In this document: positions 1 through 9,760 of the stretch, in pieces
Numbering within the stretch: the stretch's first letter is position 1
How the letters are laid out: the number at the start of each line of letters is the position of its first letter
Origin: Bombardia bombarda
Lineage: Eukaryota; Ascomycota; Sordariomycetes; Sordariales; Lasiosphaeriaceae
Length of the DNA stretch: 64,000 bases
NCBI GenBank assembly: GCA_030512295.1
Contig: JAULSR010000009.1
Coordinates: forward strand, 744,001 to 808,000
Reading direction: 5' to 3'
Made by a program: the position numbers and the translations under genes
Notes under the pieces: model-generated
What the model was told of the DNA's origin: nothing
Seen by the model: only the letters and a program-made list of their open reading frames with translations
Databases searched by the model: none

Positions 1-513
1 CATCACGAGTCGATGGAGGAGTTCAACACCGAGCAGAAGAAGCTGGCGAGGGCAAGCAAGATTAGCAAGAGCATGACCGTCATCTTGGTGAGTTTGTCCA
101 CAATATTTTTTTTTTTTCCCTTTTTTTTTTTTTTTTTCCAGAAATGGAGCTGCAGCTTACCAACATACCCAATCCAGACCCTGGCTCTCCTCGTCCTCTG
201 GCCCATGCCTCTCTACGGCACTGGCTACATCTTCAGCAAGCAGTTCTTCACCGGCTGGGTGGTTGTCGGAATCATCTGGATTTTCATCTCGTTCTTTGGC
301 GTCGGCCTGTTCCCCATCTGGGAGGGCAGGGAGACGCTCGGCAGGACGTTCAAGTTCATGTTTTTGGATATGACGGGCAAGTCGCACATCAAGACCCTCC
401 ATGCACAGGATAACAGCAGCAGTGCAGCCGGGGAGGGCAAGAATACCCCCGGAGATGTGACGCCGACGGAAAAGTTGGGCAACAAGGAGGAAGTTGTTTC
501 GACGGGGAACTAG
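1..513 (+). CDS. DUR3: Urea active transporter, DUR3-like, C-terminal part (5' end outside window)
   Basis: This is the C-terminal end of a sodium:solute-symporter-family urea permease, a plasma-membrane carrier that takes up urea with a cation. The frame is already open at base 1, so the gene starts upstream. I place an intron at 88-177 (GTGAGT donor, CTTAC-like branch point, AATCCAG acceptor). This joins ...MTVIL to TLALLVLWPMPLYGTGYIFS, a typical last transmembrane segment of DUR3 proteins. Reading straight through the intron instead gives a stretch of Phe encoded by poly-T, because an earlier CAG acceptor at 139-141 is also in frame. A second helix (FFTGWVVVGIIWIF) and the motif PIWEGRETL follow, then a hydrophilic tail of about 60 residues. 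The family is seen directly; substrate specificity is inferred. Confidence 0.78.
   Translation, partial: HHESMEEFNTEQKKLARASKISKSMTVILVSLSTIFFFFPFFFFFFQKWSCSLPTYPIQTLALLVLWPMPLYGTGYIFSKQFFTGWVVVGIIWIFISFFGVGLFPIWEGRETLGRTFKFMFLDMTGKSHIKTLHAQDNSSSAAGEGKNTPGDVTPTEKLGNKEEVVSTGN
88..177 (+). other. Intron with long poly-T tracts in the DUR3-like gene
   Basis: GTGAGT donor at 88 and CAG acceptor at 175-177. The intron contains two T runs of roughly 13 and 20 bases. The alternative acceptor at 139-141 keeps the frame but inserts 12 residues with no counterpart in the family. Confidence 0.6.
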
Positions 514-1140
514 GTGTCATGCCCTGAGGTTCTTCCTTTGCCGGTGGCTGGTGAGGAAGGGTTGATTGTTACTGGACGAGATTCCAGAAGAAGGATTCGT
601 GATCGAAGGGGAAGTAGAGGCGGTGGCTATGGCGAGGTGGGAGAGGCGTGGGAGAGTTTACTGCAAGTTCATGTCTGTGAGGCGTGCGATGATGTGAGGC
701 AGTGATGAGAGATAGGAGTTTGTTGATTATACCCTCGTTCTTTTTGGTTATTCAAAGTCAAGGCTTTGGCAGGTTGTTGGTGGCCAGTCCTCGGGGCGAG
801 TTGGACGAGCATGGGATATGCACATGATACCTAAAGAGATCAACCATAATTGAGATTCGATACCCCTAGAAGAGCAGCCTTGACAAGGTTTTAGATTGGA
901 TAATTGTGGGAGCCGGTAGGTATGTGGGTGTGCTACGAGTTGTATTGTCTAGGTTGTGCGAGTGGGCCTATTCTGCAGAAGAGGCGCGTTATGCCACGGG
1001 CCACTTGGTCGGTGGCACGTGCACCCAGCGCCTACACGCCCCTACAGAACAGGCAAAAACGAAGCCTTTTATTAGTATATACGATACCCTTTTTCGCCCT
1101 TTTTGTAGGGTTGAGGCTTAACGAAGCCACAGTACCCTAA
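514..1140. other. 3' flank of the DUR3-like gene, no gene seen
   Basis: Normal-composition DNA with only short open frames in unrelated phases. Base composition turns sharply AT-rich after about 1060, marking the edge of the RIP-affected compartment. Confidence 0.6.
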
Positions 1141-1681
1141 TCTCTTGCATGCTTATAAAGCGTATAAATCGCATATGCAAGTCTTTTTATAACGCTTTCG
1201 TTAGGCTGTCGGCGATTATCTTAATGCCTTTAATGTACTTTATATTAAAGTTATTAGCGTTTATTTTTTTTACGATTTATTTATATTATACGTTAACGAC
1301 CCTTTTCTTATTGGGTAATATAAAGTTAATAATACCCATTTTAACGTTAATATTATTTATAAATAAAATTAACGACTTAACGATTTTAAAGCTTAATTTT
1401 TTGAAAATGTTATTTATAAGCTTAGCGGCTTTTATAATTAGCGTAAGGTTCCAAAATTTAACTTCGATATTACTTAAGGCGACGAAAGTTTATTTTTTTA
1501 TATATTAAAGAATTAATTTATAAATATTTATTATAATATAAGCCGTAATTAAATAATAAATAATAATATTATTAACGAAAGTAGTGTTAGTATAAGTATT
1601 TAAAATTTTTTTTTATTTAAAATAATCTTTAACGTTATAATAGCTTTAAAATATTTAAAAAAATATTTAATAAAGTTTTAA

Positions 1682-2133
1682 TGTTGGAATAATAAAGTTA
1701 TTCGTACGAGTTATTATAATAATTGTAGTGAACGGGTTAGTTAATGGTTATTATTATTATATTAATTTGCTTGTTTTATCTAAAAGGATTACGAACTACG
1801 GGGATAGGAAGTGGGTAGTTTTCAAGGGGTTTTTAAGACACGTGACTAGCTCCCCACTGTTCTGCATCCTGTCGACCAATCACAGCCATCATAGCCTGAC
1901 GGCTATATACCTCTAATTAATTATAAATCCGACACTAGTAATTTTTTACTTTTTTAACGACTAATTTCTTTCTTTATTAACGACTTTGCTATTTGTTATC
2001 CTTTTTATTCCACTTTACGGAAGCCTAAATTCCTACCTTTAACGTATTATTATTAATAAAGGCTTATAAAAACTAGTTAGGTATTAACTTCGTTATTACG
2101 TTAGCTAGATTATCGTTTCCGTTAATTTAATAA
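1682..2133 (-). mobile_element. RIP-degraded Copia relic: 3' LTR plus end of pol, inverted
   Basis: 1682-1934 is a degraded reverse-complement copy of the 252-bp LTR of the intact Copia element, running from TGTTGGAAT to AAATCCGACA. The next 200 bp (1935-2133) align base for base, apart from transitions, with the reverse complement of the element's 3' end, from the linker before the 3' LTR back into the RNase H coding region. For example, 'aagcctaaattcctac' stands where the intact copy reads 'aagcctgaattcctac'. Nearly all differences are C-to-T or G-to-A. The relic ends abruptly where a Gypsy LTR begins at 2134. No target duplication is visible at 1682. Confidence 0.8.
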
Positions 2134-3682
2134 TGTAACGGGCTGAACCTTAAATGCATTTTATAATATTTGTGGTTGCACGTTAGAACTAACTATCCGG
2201 GTGCCTAAGCTAGGGTTTTATCTCTAGGAAGGCTGATTAAAGTGCTAACTAAGATGCTGTCACGTGCTAGTGCCTTGGCGCTAAGGCGCTAGTACCTTAT
2301 AAACTATTTTACGCCTAAGAGCGGGCTAGGCCCGTGACATTACCCCCTGTCTGAAAAATAGGTCCCCCTGCTAACGTAATTCCGAAGTTTACCTTGTCCC
2401 TCGAAGTTTACCCTGTTTTTTTTTATTAGTTATTTAAATTTATCGTTTTTAGTGATTCGCTTTTTTTTTGAGCTAGGGCGGGGGGTTGTATTCTGGATGT
2501 TTATCGTAAAATTTATATATAAGATTAAGTATTTCGTCATTATCGTTATTAGGTTATAGCTTTAAGTCGTTCTATAGTTATTAAGTTAGTTTGTTATAAT
2601 CTTTTTATTTAACGAAGTATTATTAACGCCCGTTTTCCGCTTTGCCGTAATCGAAAATATCTTTATATTTTTAACGGTATTTTTATTATTTATTAATGTA
2701 GGATATAATTTTTTTATTATTTATTCGTACGTTTTTTTATACTTGCTTTTGTTTTAAAATGCCGTCGTTAGGGTATAATTTAATAAATTATATATAAAAA
2801 GAGTTATTAACTTTAATATTATTAAATAGATTTAAAATAATTATATATAATAATACTTTTAAAACTTTAAATGGTTTTTTTTATTTTAATGTAAGTTTAT
2901 TTAGCGGTTTTTTTATATTAAAGTTTTTAATGCTTAATATAATTAATTAGCTAACTTTATATTTAAAAGCGTTATTTTTTAATGCATTAATATTAACTTT
3001 ATAATAGTTTTAAATTTATTTTAAAAAAACGATAATTTTATTTTATATTATATAAAATCGTTTAATAAGTTTAATAGTGCGGAAGAACTTTTTTTTTAAG
3101 CTTTTATAAATTTAAAGTCCGGGTTTTTATAAAGTTTAATGCTTATTTTTAAATAAAAATTATAATTAATAAAAAAAAAAGATATATTAATTATTTTTAA
3201 AAATATATTATTATTTATAAACTTTATTAAAAAGAGTTAATTTATTTAATTATTTTGCGTTTAATCGATATAAATTTATAAATATTATTTTATTTTTACG
3301 TTTAATCGTTCGGTTTAACCGTTAATTTTAAAGTAAAAAGCGGAGGAGGGGTATAAAATAATATTAAACCTTTTTAAAAATATTTTTTAGAAAATAAATA
3401 TAAATTAAATACTTTTATTAAAAATAATTATATTAGGATATTTATAAAATAAATAAACTCGTTTAAGGAATTATTCGGCTAATTTTAAGGTATTAAAAGT
3501 AATTATAAATATATAATATTTTATTTTAATAAATTTATTTATAATTATTAAAATATATTTATAAATTTTATTAGTTTTAATATATATAAGAAAAAAGGTA
3601 ATATAATTAATAGAAATATTTTTTTATAAAATTAACGAAATTAATAATAATTTTAAATATTTTTTAAATAATAATTTCGGGG
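2134..3682 (-). mobile_element. RIP-degraded Gypsy-type LTR element, inverted: 3' LTR and internal remains
   Basis: 2134-2339 is an LTR read on the minus strand (TGTCACGGGCC... to ...GCCCGTTACA). Just beyond it lies a purine-rich tract on the minus strand (CAGACAGGGGGTAA), the expected polypurine primer next to a 3' LTR, so the element body extends to the right. The interior (2340-3682) is almost pure A+T with no usable frame. It matches, in inverted orientation, the interior of the second copy at 14285-15406. Superfamily assignment as Gypsy rests on LTR ends and the polypurine tract only, since no protein domain survives. Confidence 0.6.
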
Positions 3683-3934
3683 TGTCGGATTTACGATCAA
3701 TCAGAGGCATACAGCCGTCAGGCTGTGACGGCTGTGATTGGTCGACAGGATGCAAAACAGTGGGGATTGGTCACGTGTCCCAGGAACCCCTCCAAACACC
3801 ACCCACTTCCTGTCCCCGTAGTTCGTGATCCTTTTACATAGACAAGCAGATCAATACAACAACAACAACCCCCAACCAACCCGTTCTCTACAGTTACTAT
3901 AGTGACTCGTACGAATGACCTTGTCATTCCAACA
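3683..3934 (+). repeat. Copia 5' LTR
   Basis: Starts TGTCGGATTTACG and ends CATTCCAACA. Contains a 10-bp inverted repeat (acagccgtca / tgacggctgt, spacer ggctg) near 3711-3735, and a CACGTG motif at about 3772. An AACAACAACAAC tract lies near its 3' end. Confidence 0.95.
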
Positions 3935-4310
3935 CTGATCAGTGGTTGACCGACCAGGCCAACCGCAGAACAGCAAGGATTCCGACAGCGGCAGTGATCG
4001 TGGTTCCCACGATTGCTGGACAGGAAGCGGCACGAAGGACTGTATTCGAGAAGGCACTAAACATGCAGAAAGCCTAATCGACGCAGGACTACGAGCGCGA
4101 GAGAGACTCTTCAACGCACGGGAAAACCGAGACGAAGACCTCAAGGATAGCCGAAAGAAAGGCCTTGCGCTCTACTTGGCTATCTGCGTCCACCACGCAC
4201 GACGGAGGCGACCACAACCCTCCGCACCAACCTCGCGAAGGACTCAGTAGTTAGAAAGAAAGGCTTTGACCCTACTCAACTACCTACATCCCTCGACAAA
4301 GACAATCACG

Positions 4311-7300
4311 ATGGCGACCTTACGTACGAACAGTCGCATCATCAGCATCACCGACCCAACCTGGGAAGGTAAAGACTTCGACCCGACAGACGAAGACCAG
4401 GCTACAGCAAAGAGACTCAACACCTACCTGGTTGATTGCTTCGAGATCTACGATAACGAGGAACTGCGAGACGACGTCCTATTTGAAGCCTTCCAATCCG
4501 ACTTCATCGACTGGACAGAAGACCACTTCAAGACCCTCGACAAGACTCTCCGTACTAGCCTCAAACACTTCCTCAACGACCACGGCATCTACTTCAACAA
4601 AAGAGGAATGATATCACAACAACTCGTCACGATAGCTCAAAATGAGGAGGCACCCGAGTGGCCCGATGGAGAGGTTGAGCGGTACTACAAGTGCAGAGAA
4701 GACAAGTTCCAGTCATACCGCAACCCGCACTCCTCCAAGCTCAAAAGTATCACCAAGAGCAACACCGTTGCTCCTACTCCGTTGGAGAAGAACAACCCCG
4801 TCGCTCCTACTCCGAACAACACCGTCAAGACCCAGTTGAGCACGACTATCACCGAAGACGAACCTTTCGATACATCCGAATACCTAACCAATACAACACC
4901 GCGAATGTTGACAGACCTCATCAAGATGTATAGCAATGACAACGAGAAGTTCGGAGGCGGACTTTACGACATTTTAGACTCCAAGGTCCAGATCTTCAAG
5001 GACTTTTGCGGGAAAGCCGACATTCCACCCTACCTATACCACAAAGCATACTCGATTATGCTGAAGGATAAAGCCAAGCAGTTCTACTTCGACCGTCTGA
5101 TGGAGGAGAACCTCAACTTTGACGAGATGATCAACCGCACCAGAGAATTCTTTCACACCGTCGAAAACCGCCAGATGTATATCCAGGAATGGCGATCGAC
5201 AACCTTCCTTGGGATCATCCAAGCGAACCCCGACAAAGATTTGTCGCAATGCTTCGAGATCCTTGTAAACAAGCTACAAAAGATTTACAAAGGATTGTCG
5301 ATGTCAGGCAACTACAAGGGAGACCAAGGCCTCGCGGAGCAACTGCTCAATGCATGCCAAGGAGTAGACGCATGCAAACTGGTGACGATGAAGCCAACTT
5401 CTAGCTTGGAGAGCGTTGCCTCTGAGCTGAGGAATGCTATAGGTATCCATATGCGTTTTGAGAAAACTACCCGTCAACAACAATATCCTACCGACCAAAG
5501 ACTGGAAGACGTTGATCAATATTGGGTTGATCGACGATACGAAGGCGGGCAGTCTACCACCAAAGGAGGCTACCGAGCGAACCCCCAAGGCGGCGGACCA
5601 CGCAAGCCAATCAAGGGTAGTAAGAAGTGCTTCGTATGCGGAAAACAAGGCTGTTGGTCTACAAAGCATCCGATCCCTGAACGCCGACCAAAGTACAACC
5701 AGTGGCGAAAGTATATACAAGAGATGGGCAAGGAAGAGACCGATTTCGCTCAATTTCTGATGGACTTCGAAGGTATCGATACCGGCGAAGGCGAAGCCGA
5801 AACTGAGGCCAATTTCGAGACCTGGCTGACCGCAAGAACAACACCTGAACCGGAGTTTGAGAGCTTTTTGACGGCATACGGCCCGGTTGACGGCGAGGAG
5901 ACAATCAACCTTCTCAACAACCAAGCGACAATGCATGCAATGACGATAACCGACCCGTTTAAACGATCTCCGAACGAACCCGCATCCCTTTTCCACTTCA
6001 AGAGCCGATACGATTCAGAGACCTTCCAAGGCATCATGCCTGACACAGGTGCAGCAGGCATATCAACAGCTGGCGAAAACCAAGTCAAAGCACTTCAAAA
6101 GAAGGTCCCCAGTACTAAGATCAACACCTCAACGGCTGGACAACATCGCGTACGGTTTGGAGACAACCCAGAGAGTGTATCTCTCGGAACCGTAGCCGTA
6201 GAAACTCCCTTTGGAATTGTTGACTTCCAAGTCGTTCCAGCGAACACCCCGTTCTTATTCTGCCTTTCGGATATGGACAAGTACGGTGTTTATTTCAACA
6301 ATATCCTCAACATCTTAGTTCATCGAGGCAAGGGCTATCCGGTCGTACGGAAATGGGGCCATCCTTGGCTCCTACTGGACGATATGGAGAAGACTATCGT
6401 ATGGTGCCACCTGATGGAAACGGAACTACGTCAACTACACCGACGATTCGGTCATCCGGCGACAGAACGCCTGTACAAGGTACTCACACGAGCAGGCTAT
6501 GACAACTTGGACTATAACGTCATTGAGAAGATCAACAAGTTCTGTCATCAATGCCAGATGCAAGGCAGCAACCCCGGCAGATTTAAATTCACCCTCCGTG
6601 ACGAGATTGACTTCAATTACCGAGTGATGGTAGACATCATGTATATCGACAAAAGGCCAGTTATCCACCTCATCGACGAAGCTACCTCTTTCCAAGCCGC
6701 ACGATTCCTTCAGAAGATGACAGCAAAAGCAATATGGAATGTGATCCGGGCTATGTGGATCGATACATACGTTGGACCACCTGATGTTATTGTCACCGAT
6801 GCAGGAACCAACTTCACGGCAGAAGAATTCGTCAACAACGCCCGCAGCATGTCGATTGAGATCAAAGAAGTTCCCGTTGAAGCCCACAATTCTATCGGCA
6901 AATTAGAGCGGTACCACGGACCACTTAGACGAGCATATGAGGTTATTACGGCAGACCTACAAGGCGTTGATATCACGGCAGACCAAGCTCTCCAAATGGC
7001 TGTCAAGGCAGTCAACGATACTGCAGGCCCAGACGGCTTGGTGCCCACACTCCTTGTTTTCGGAACGTATCCTCGGATGACTGACTCATCGCCCCGATCC
7101 CCTTCCATTGAGGCACGTACGAAAGCAGTACAAAAGGCGATGACAGAGATACGCACCCTCAAGGCAAAGAGACAGATATCCGAAGCCTTGGGTACCCGTA
7201 ACGGCCCGAATAACTTGGAGACACTCAACCTCCCTCTCCAAAGCGAAGTAAAGGTGTGGCGAGAAGCCCACAAATGGACCGGCCCGCATATACTGCTCGC

Positions 7301-9206
7301 ACGCGATGGAGAAACCTGTACGGTTGAAGTCAACGGTAAACCTACCAACTTCCGCATCGTAGTAGTCAAACCATACTACCGTGATGACTCAACTGTCACC
7401 CCGACTTGGGATGAGACTGAAAGACCTCGCAACAACGACGACCGCGACGATGAATGGACTCCCCCACAGGAAGAAATCCGAGTGCTGAGGCGGCGAGGAC
7501 GTCCCCCTGGGTCAAAGAACAAGGCGAAGCCGAACCCCAGTATGGATATAGCAATGACTGAGGGCATAGACCTTACAACAACCTACCTGACAGCGAAAGA
7601 GATTGAGGACTATGACCTGGCAGTCCGACTCCGCCAGGAAGGGAAGATTCCAATGGCTGGCGAACCTTTCTCCCTTTCTGATCAGAAGGAAGTCGAGGCC
7701 CTCATTGGACGAGGGGTCTTTGTATTCCAAAGGTACGACCCGGAGAAGCATGAGGGTATACGTATCTTCAAGTCGCGCATGGTACGAGAGATCAAAGGCA
7801 AGGAAACGGACTCCCCGTACGAGAAATCCCGGCTTGTGATACAAGGCCACAACGATCAAGGCAAAGAACTGGTGTTAACGCAGAGCCCTACAATCCAACG
7901 AGCGAGCCAACGGATTCTAGTTGCCCTGGCACCCTCCTTGATCCGGCAGGGAATGATGCTATGGATCCGAGACATCACGCAGGCATACACACAGTCTACA
8001 ACGGCACTTCAACGTACGATTCTAGCCTACCTTCCTGAGCAAATTCGCTACAACTATCCGGAAGGGACAATCATGGAGGTAGTCAAGCCGTTGTACGGCA
8101 TAGCCGAGGCAGGCACGCACTGGTGGGCAACCTACTTCAAGCATCATCGAGACCGACTAAGCATGACCACATCAACCTACGATCCATGCCTGTTGATCAC
8201 GTCAAACGATTCAGAGCATTTTGCAGTCGTTGGTATGCAGACTGACGATACGATCGGCCTCAGCGATCCAGGTTTCGAAGCCCTGGAGGAGGAGATGATC
8301 AAAGAAGCCAAGTTCATAGCCAAACCAAAGCAAAAGCTGACTCCGGCTAACCCGCTTACGTTCAACGGATGCATTCTGACCTTCCGAGAGGATGATATAC
8401 TGGCCCTACGGCAGAAGAAGCAAGGCGAGAAGCTCAAGATCGCAACCAATGTCCAAGAATACGTCGAACAGCGAGCACGCGGCGCGTATATCGCATCGAT
8501 CTGTCAACCTGAGGCCGCATTCGACCTATCGGCGGCAGCACAGTATAAAGAACCTACAAAAGAAGACGTTGCCAGGATGAATAAGCGAATTAAGTGGCAA
8601 ATGGAGCACGTCGACCGAGGCATCAACTACATCCCCCTCGACCTACGTACGGCTAGATTGTTCGTCTACGTAGACGCCTCATTCGCCAACAACAAGGACC
8701 TGAGCTCACAGATCGGATACGTGATCTTCCTAGCGAACGAAGAGACGGACGAAGGAAGCTTCACGATGACAGGAAACATAGTCCATTGGTCATCAACCAA
8801 ATGCAAGCGGATTACAAGAAGCGTACTAGCTTCAGAGATCTACGCGATGGCCAACGGCGTTGACGCAGGCATTTCCTTCAACACAACGATCAACATGATC
8901 CTAGCCAAACTGAGCATCCCGAGCATCCCTATGATCGTCTGTACCGACTCTTTCTCTCTGTACGAGTGCTTGGTGAAGCTGGGCACTACGAAAGAGAAGC
9001 GGCTCATGATAGATATCATGAGTATGAGGCAGGCATACGAGAAGCAGGAAATCTTTGAAGTCCGTTGGATCAACGGCAACGACAACCCGGCCGACGCAAT
9101 GACGAAGTCAACACCCAACCAGTCCCTACAGGCCCTCATTGACAACAACACGTTGAAGGTAGGAATTCAGGCTTCCGTGAAGCGGAATAGGAAGGACAAC
9201 AAGTAG
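4311..9206 (+). CDS. Copia gag-pol polyprotein (1631 aa)
   Basis: Encodes all proteins for a Ty1/Copia replication cycle. I start at the ATG at 4311 (ACGATGGCG context); the frame extends 15 codons upstream but without an ATG. A zinc knuckle of form C440-x2-C-x4-C448-x4-H453 closes the gag part. The protease has Asp578-Thr-Gly. Integrase has a zinc-binding region with H710/H715 and C745/C748, then a catalytic triad D775, D830, E866 with the canonical 35-residue D-E spacing. Reverse transcriptase carries MQTDDTI (D1312, D1313) at the place of the usual YVDD. RNase H has D1455, E1509 and D1546. There is no frameshift between gag and pol and no internal stop. All catalytic positions I could locate are intact, so the element may be able to move. 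Confidence 0.95.
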   Translation: MATLRTNSRIISITDPTWEGKDFDPTDEDQATAKRLNTYLVDCFEIYDNEELRDDVLFEAFQSDFIDWTEDHFKTLDKTLRTSLKHFLNDHGIYFNKRGMISQQLVTIAQNEEAPEWPDGEVERYYKCREDKFQSYRNPHSSKLKSITKSNTVAPTPLEKNNPVAPTPNNTVKTQLSTTITEDEPFDTSEYLTNTTPRMLTDLIKMYSNDNEKFGGGLYDILDSKVQIFKDFCGKADIPPYLYHKAYSIMLKDKAKQFYFDRLMEENLNFDEMINRTREFFHTVENRQMYIQEWRSTTFLGIIQANPDKDLSQCFEILVNKLQKIYKGLSMSGNYKGDQGLAEQLLNACQGVDACKLVTMKPTSSLESVASELRNAIGIHMRFEKTTRQQQYPTDQRLEDVDQYWVDRRYEGGQSTTKGGYRANPQGGGPRKPIKGSKKCFVCGKQGCWSTKHPIPERRPKYNQWRKYIQEMGKEETDFAQFLMDFEGIDTGEGEAETEANFETWLTARTTPEPEFESFLTAYGPVDGEETINLLNNQATMHAMTITDPFKRSPNEPASLFHFKSRYDSETFQGIMPDTGAAGISTAGENQVKALQKKVPSTKINTSTAGQHRVRFGDNPESVSLGTVAVETPFGIVDFQVVPANTPFLFCLSDMDKYGVYFNNILNILVHRGKGYPVVRKWGHPWLLLDDMEKTIVWCHLMETELRQLHRRFGHPATERLYKVLTRAGYDNLDYNVIEKINKFCHQCQMQGSNPGRFKFTLRDEIDFNYRVMVDIMYIDKRPVIHLIDEATSFQAARFLQKMTAKAIWNVIRAMWIDTYVGPPDVIVTDAGTNFTAEEFVNNARSMSIEIKEVPVEAHNSIGKLERYHGPLRRAYEVITADLQGVDITADQALQMAVKAVNDTAGPDGLVPTLLVFGTYPRMTDSSPRSPSIEARTKAVQKAMTEIRTLKAKRQISEALGTRNGPNNLETLNLPLQSEVKVWREAHKWTGPHILLARDGETCTVEVNGKPTNFRIVVVKPYYRDDSTVTPTWDETERPRNNDDRDDEWTPPQEEIRVLRRRGRPPGSKNKAKPNPSMDIAMTEGIDLTTTYLTAKEIEDYDLAVRLRQEGKIPMAGEPFSLSDQKEVEALIGRGVFVFQRYDPEKHEGIRIFKSRMVREIKGKETDSPYEKSRLVIQGHNDQGKELVLTQSPTIQRASQRILVALAPSLIRQGMMLWIRDITQAYTQSTTALQRTILAYLPEQIRYNYPEGTIMEVVKPLYGIAEAGTHWWATYFKHHRDRLSMTTSTYDPCLLITSNDSEHFAVVGMQTDDTIGLSDPGFEALEEEMIKEAKFIAKPKQKLTPANPLTFNGCILTFREDDILALRQKKQGEKLKIATNVQEYVEQRARGAYIASICQPEAAFDLSAAAQYKEPTKEDVARMNKRIKWQMEHVDRGINYIPLDLRTARLFVYVDASFANNKDLSSQIGYVIFLANEETDEGSFTMTGNIVHWSSTKCKRITRSVLASEIYAMANGVDAGISFNTTINMILAKLSIPSIPMIVCTDSFSLYECLVKLGTTKEKRLMIDIMSMRQAYEKQEIFEVRWINGNDNPADAMTKSTPNQSLQALIDNNTLKVGIQASVKRNRKDNK

Positions 9207-9261
9207 CAAGGCCCTCAATAAGGGGGGAAGTTAGTCGTTGGAAAAAGTAAAAGATTGCCAG

Positions 9262-9513
9262 TGTCGGATTTACGATCAATCAGAGGCATACAGCCGTCAG
9301 GCTGTGACGGCTGTGATTGGTCGACAGGATGCAAAACAGTGGGGATTGGTCACGTGTCCCAGGAACCCCTCCAAACACCACCCACTTCCTGTCCCCGTAG
9401 TTCGTGATCCTTTTACATAGACAAGCAGATCAATACAACAACAACAACCCCCAACCAACCCGTTCTCTACAGTTACTATAGTGACTCGTACGAATGACCT
9501 TGTCATTCCAACA
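9262..9513 (+). repeat. Copia 3' LTR
   Basis: Same 252-bp sequence as the 5' LTR at a constant offset of 5579 bp. Followed directly by the CGGGG target duplicate. Confidence 0.95.
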
Positions 9514-9518
9514 CGGGG

Positions 9519-9760
9519 TTTTTATTTTATTATATAATAAATAAACGTTATAATAAAAAATATAATTTATAAAATCGATTATTTTAGTTTTTTTTAAATA
9601 TTCTTTTAATTTAAAAGCGTAAATATAATAAATAATTTATAATTAAATTTTATAGTTTTTTAAATCGATAAAAATTTTATTTTTAAAATAAATTTTTCCG
9701 GTTTTTATTATATAATTTATATAGGTTATTTATAGTTTTTTTTTTTATTTTTAATAACTA
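9519..9760. repeat. RIP-degraded AT-rich DNA, likely continuation of the Gypsy relic
   Basis: Almost pure A+T, continuous in character with 3360-3682 on the other side of the Copia insertion. No frame and no termini visible. Confidence 0.45.

Larger units (their letters stand above)
3683..9513 (+). mobile_element. Intact Ty1/Copia LTR retrotransposon
   Basis: A complete 5831-bp element: 252-bp LTRs (3683-3934 and 9262-9513) that are identical base for base as far as I can compare them, TG...CA termini, and a perfect 5-bp target duplication CGGGG at 3678-3682 and 9514-9518. Between the LTRs lies a single uninterrupted polyprotein in the order gag, protease, integrase, reverse transcriptase, RNase H, which defines Ty1/Copia. 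A purine-rich stretch (AAGGGGGGAAG, 9221-9231) and a second one near 9239-9253 precede the 3' LTR. I could not assign a tRNA primer site with confidence. The element sits in RIP-degraded DNA but shows no RIP itself, so it is young. Confidence 0.96.

Noticed and set aside
3935..3960. Primer binding site of the Copia element
   Set aside because: I could not match the bases after the 5' LTR to a specific fungal tRNA (3' end or initiator-Met half-molecule) with confidence.
4266..4310. Upstream extension of the Copia polyprotein
   Set aside because: The extra 15 codons have no ATG start; the first ATG, in good context, is 4311.
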